From JANLSE01 sp031362265 (GTDB lineage: Bacteria > Chloroflexota > Chloroflexia > Chloroflexales > Roseiflexaceae), in the NCBI GenBank assembly GCA_031362265.1, contig JANLSE010000550.1, positions 1-25,492 on the forward strand: DNA of 25,492 nt, given 5' to 3'. Position 1 is the stretch's first letter, and each line of letters begins with the position of its first letter. The notes beneath the pieces were generated by a model that worked only from the letters and a program-made list of their open reading frames with translations, was not told the DNA's origin and made no database searches. A program made the translations under genes and the position numbers. This document shows, piece by piece, positions 23,885 to 25,492 of this stretch.

Positions 23885-24466
23885 ATGGATCATCAGGCCG
23901 AAGAGATCGAGTTGATCGAACAGGCCTTGCTGGGAAACCGGGACGCCTTCAGCCAGCTCATGCATCGTTATGCAGGGGCGGTGTATGGGCTCGCCTATCG
24001 GATGTTAGGCAGCCAGCAAGATGCCGAAGACGCGAGCCAGGAGATCTTCCTTCGCACATATACCAATCTCGCACGTTTTGATCGAACACGCCGTTTTTCA
24101 ACATGGTTGCTCTCGATCGGCTCGAATTATTGTGTCGATCGATTACGACGCCAGCGCATGCAGTGGATGACTCTGGATGATGTGGCCTTCACACTTCCAA
24201 GTCTCGAGCGTGGGCCTGAAAGCGGAGCGGTTCATCGTGAACAGCGCGAATTGGTTCGTGAGGCACTTCAGACGCTGCCAGAAGGATATCGGCTCGTAAC
24301 GGTACTACGTTATTGGAATGATCTTTCATACCAAGAAATCGCGCAGGCAACAGGACTCACCGAGAGTACAATCAAAACCCGCCTGCATCGCGCACGAAAT
24401 ATGCTCGCAGAGCGGCTCAGCCAGGACAGGGTAGATCTATGCGAACCGGAGCCAACAATACTGTAG
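23885..24466 (+). CDS. RNA polymerase ECF-subfamily sigma factor (SigW/RpoE-like)
   Basis: 193 residues. Region 2 spans about residues 15-85 with YAGAVYGLAYRMLGSQQDAEDASQEIFLRTYTNLARFD, followed by FSTWLLSIGSNYCVDRLRRQR (core binding and -10 recognition). Region 4 spans about 120-180 with LPEGYRLVTVLRYWNDLSYQEIAQATGLTESTIKTRLHRARNML, the -35 helix-turn-helix. A TTG at 23873 is also in frame, but GGGAG lies 5 bases before the ATG at 23885. The next gene overlaps its end by 28 bases, so translational coupling is likely. An ECF-type promoter stands directly upstream. Confidence 0.96.
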   Translation: MDHQAEEIELIEQALLGNRDAFSQLMHRYAGAVYGLAYRMLGSQQDAEDASQEIFLRTYTNLARFDRTRRFSTWLLSIGSNYCVDRLRRQRMQWMTLDDVAFTLPSLERGPESGAVHREQRELVREALQTLPEGYRLVTVLRYWNDLSYQEIAQATGLTESTIKTRLHRARNMLAERLSQDRVDLCEPEPTIL

Positions 24467-24897
24467 ATGAAGATCCTGCCGAGAGCGAGTTCCGCCGACT
24501 TCTGCGCGTATATGGTGAACCAAGCAACCTTAACCCACCACCTGATCTGGTAGCACGTACGGCACGCCAGCTCCCGCCCGAAACACCAGCGAGCGCATTG
24601 CGGCGCCTGTACATCCGTCGCATACTACGATGGGCGATTCTCGCCTTGATCCTGTGTGCGGTGCTCCTTGGTGTGGTGCTCCTATTTGCAACTGGCCCAG
24701 CTACCACACCAATTGGTGGTCAGGTTGGTTTTGGCCGAACCTTGCTCACGCTGCAATTGATACTTAAGCCAATCAAAGGGCTAATCACAATATTCGGCCT
24801 GCCATTGCTGCTTGTTGGGGTTTCAGCAAGTGTCGGCGCATTACTTGTTCTTAGCCGCAATTCCAGTGCGCCACAAGATCTGCGTGCTGGGACATAA
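24439..24897 (+). CDS. Two-helix membrane protein, candidate anti-sigma factor
   Basis: 152 residues. A cytosolic N-terminal part (1-61), with FRRLLRVYGEPSNLNPPPDLVARTARQLP, is followed by two membrane helices at about 62-84 and 116-138. The overlap with the sigma gene and this short soluble-plus-membrane layout suit an anti-sigma factor that holds the sigma factor at the membrane. It has no HxxxCxxC zinc motif, so it is not a classical ZAS protein, and the family is not recognisable. The role is inferred from position. Confidence 0.75.
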   Translation: MRTGANNTVDEDPAESEFRRLLRVYGEPSNLNPPPDLVARTARQLPPETPASALRRLYIRRILRWAILALILCAVLLGVVLLFATGPATTPIGGQVGFGRTLLTLQLILKPIKGLITIFGLPLLLVGVSASVGALLVLSRNSSAPQDLRAGT

Positions 24898-24912
24898 CCT
24901 GGAACTGTGACT

Positions 24913-25492
24913 ATGCTGAAGCTGTTCACCGCATTTGTTCTGATACTTACACTCGTTGTAGGTGCTCTACATCCAAGCAACACGATTCCACGCGATGAGC
25001 GGATCGAGGGCAATGTTGTGACGATCACCGATGATATCCGTATCGATGGTGAGGTATTTGGTGATGTCACGAGTTGGACAGGTAACATCCTGATTAGTGG
25101 GCATGTACGCGGCGATGTGGTTAGTTACACTGGGAATGTAACAGTTCTACCAGGTGCACATGTAGATGGTAGCACAATGTCGCTTAATGGCGTGATCGAT
25201 GTTGATCCAACCGCACTTGGTGGGAGTGTCATTGGTGGCGGCCCGGGTGGCAAGCTTGTCAGCCGCATTGTGGGGGTCTTCGCACCAGTACCATATGCGC
25301 CAGCTGGGGCTGCAAACCTTGGCCGCTGGTTATTCGGCATGGCATTGGCAGTCGCCACACTGATGTTCTGTCTCTTATTGATTGGTGCTTGGCCAAACCG
25401 CACCGCAGCGGTCTCTATGGCACTTATCAAACACCCAGGCCGCGCAGTTGTGTTGGGGGTATTGGTTGGCACTGCACTGACCACACTCCTCG
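24913..25492 (+). CDS. Bactofilin-like polymer-forming membrane protein (3' end outside window)
   Basis: 193 complete codons are visible to the edge. The ATG at 24913 is 15 bases after the previous stop and begins a hydrophobic signal or anchor (MLKLFTAFVLILTLVVGALHPSNT). Residues about 33-95 show the short-step beta-helix pattern of bactofilins: IRIDGEVFGDVTSWTGNILISGHVRGDVVSYTGNVTVLPGAHVDG. A membrane helix follows at about 139-158 (FGMALAVATLMFCLLLIGAW), and another begins near residue 177. Such polymer-forming proteins commonly follow an ECF sigma/anti-sigma pair in Chloroflexota, suggesting an envelope-stress or shape role. In this protein the bactofilin part should be outside the membrane. 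It is probably the third gene of the operon. Confidence 0.85.
   Translation, partial: MLKLFTAFVLILTLVVGALHPSNTIPRDERIEGNVVTITDDIRIDGEVFGDVTSWTGNILISGHVRGDVVSYTGNVTVLPGAHVDGSTMSLNGVIDVDPTALGGSVIGGGPGGKLVSRIVGVFAPVPYAPAGAANLGRWLFGMALAVATLMFCLLLIGAWPNRTAAVSMALIKHPGRAVVLGVLVGTALTTLL

Overview
The window reads as a chromosomal stretch of a moderate-GC bacterium, most likely a member of the Chloroflexota (class Chloroflexia). That assignment is inferred from gene style: a Ser/Thr kinase fused to a propeller sensor, an ECF sigma factor followed by a membrane protein and a bactofilin-like protein, a class E-type sortase, TTG/ATG starts behind strong Shine-Dalgarno sites, and intergenic spaces filled with short tandem repeats. 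I saw no rRNA, tRNA, insertion sequence, phage gene or CRISPR array.

Layout. 1-1792 (minus): flippase-like membrane protein, then a polyprenyl-phosphate-type glycosyltransferase cut by the left edge. 2011-3210 (plus): PLP aminotransferase. 3292-4236 (minus): diacylglycerol-kinase-family lipid kinase. 4515-5513 (minus): aldo/keto reductase. 5613-6038 (plus): small membrane protein with a strong terminator. 6164-6847 (minus): secreted duplicated-module protein. 6978-7763 (minus): methyltransferase. 7893-8717 (minus): mutM. 8919-9890 (plus): manA. 9955-12879 (minus): Ser/Thr kinase with propeller. 13107-14537 (plus): lipoprotein sugar dehydrogenase of the PQQ type. 14546-15765 (minus): sortase followed by a small conserved protein. 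16003-16869 (plus): response regulator with a degenerate GGDEF domain. 17054-18696 (minus): GAF histidine kinase broken by one frameshift. 18975-21884 (minus): M16C zinc peptidase. 22156-23337 (plus): pgk. 23421-23681 (minus): small UPF0158-like protein. 23885-25492 (plus): ECF sigma factor, membrane protein and bactofilin-like protein, cut by the right edge.

Most genes are single housekeeping or envelope functions rather than one pathway. Envelope and signalling themes recur: lipid-linked sugar transfer, lipid kinase, sortase, lipoprotein, transmembrane kinase, ECF operon. The ECF gene has a promoter of ECF type just upstream (TGTAAC, 16 bp, CGTATA), which suggests autoregulation.

The most unusual element is not a gene. 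Several gaps between genes hold tandem arrays with an 8-bp period (GAACGCAA, GAGCGCAA, CCTTGTCT, ACGCAAAG, GAGCATTG, CACAGAGG), three times followed by a 7-bp-period array (GCGTTAT, GCGCTAT or GCGCTGT). The octamer core A(A/G)CGCA is the reverse complement of the heptamer core TGCG(T/C)T, so each composite can fold as an imperfect inverted repeat. All three composites lie in the same orientation whatever the direction of the flanking genes. This is my candidate for an undescribed system.
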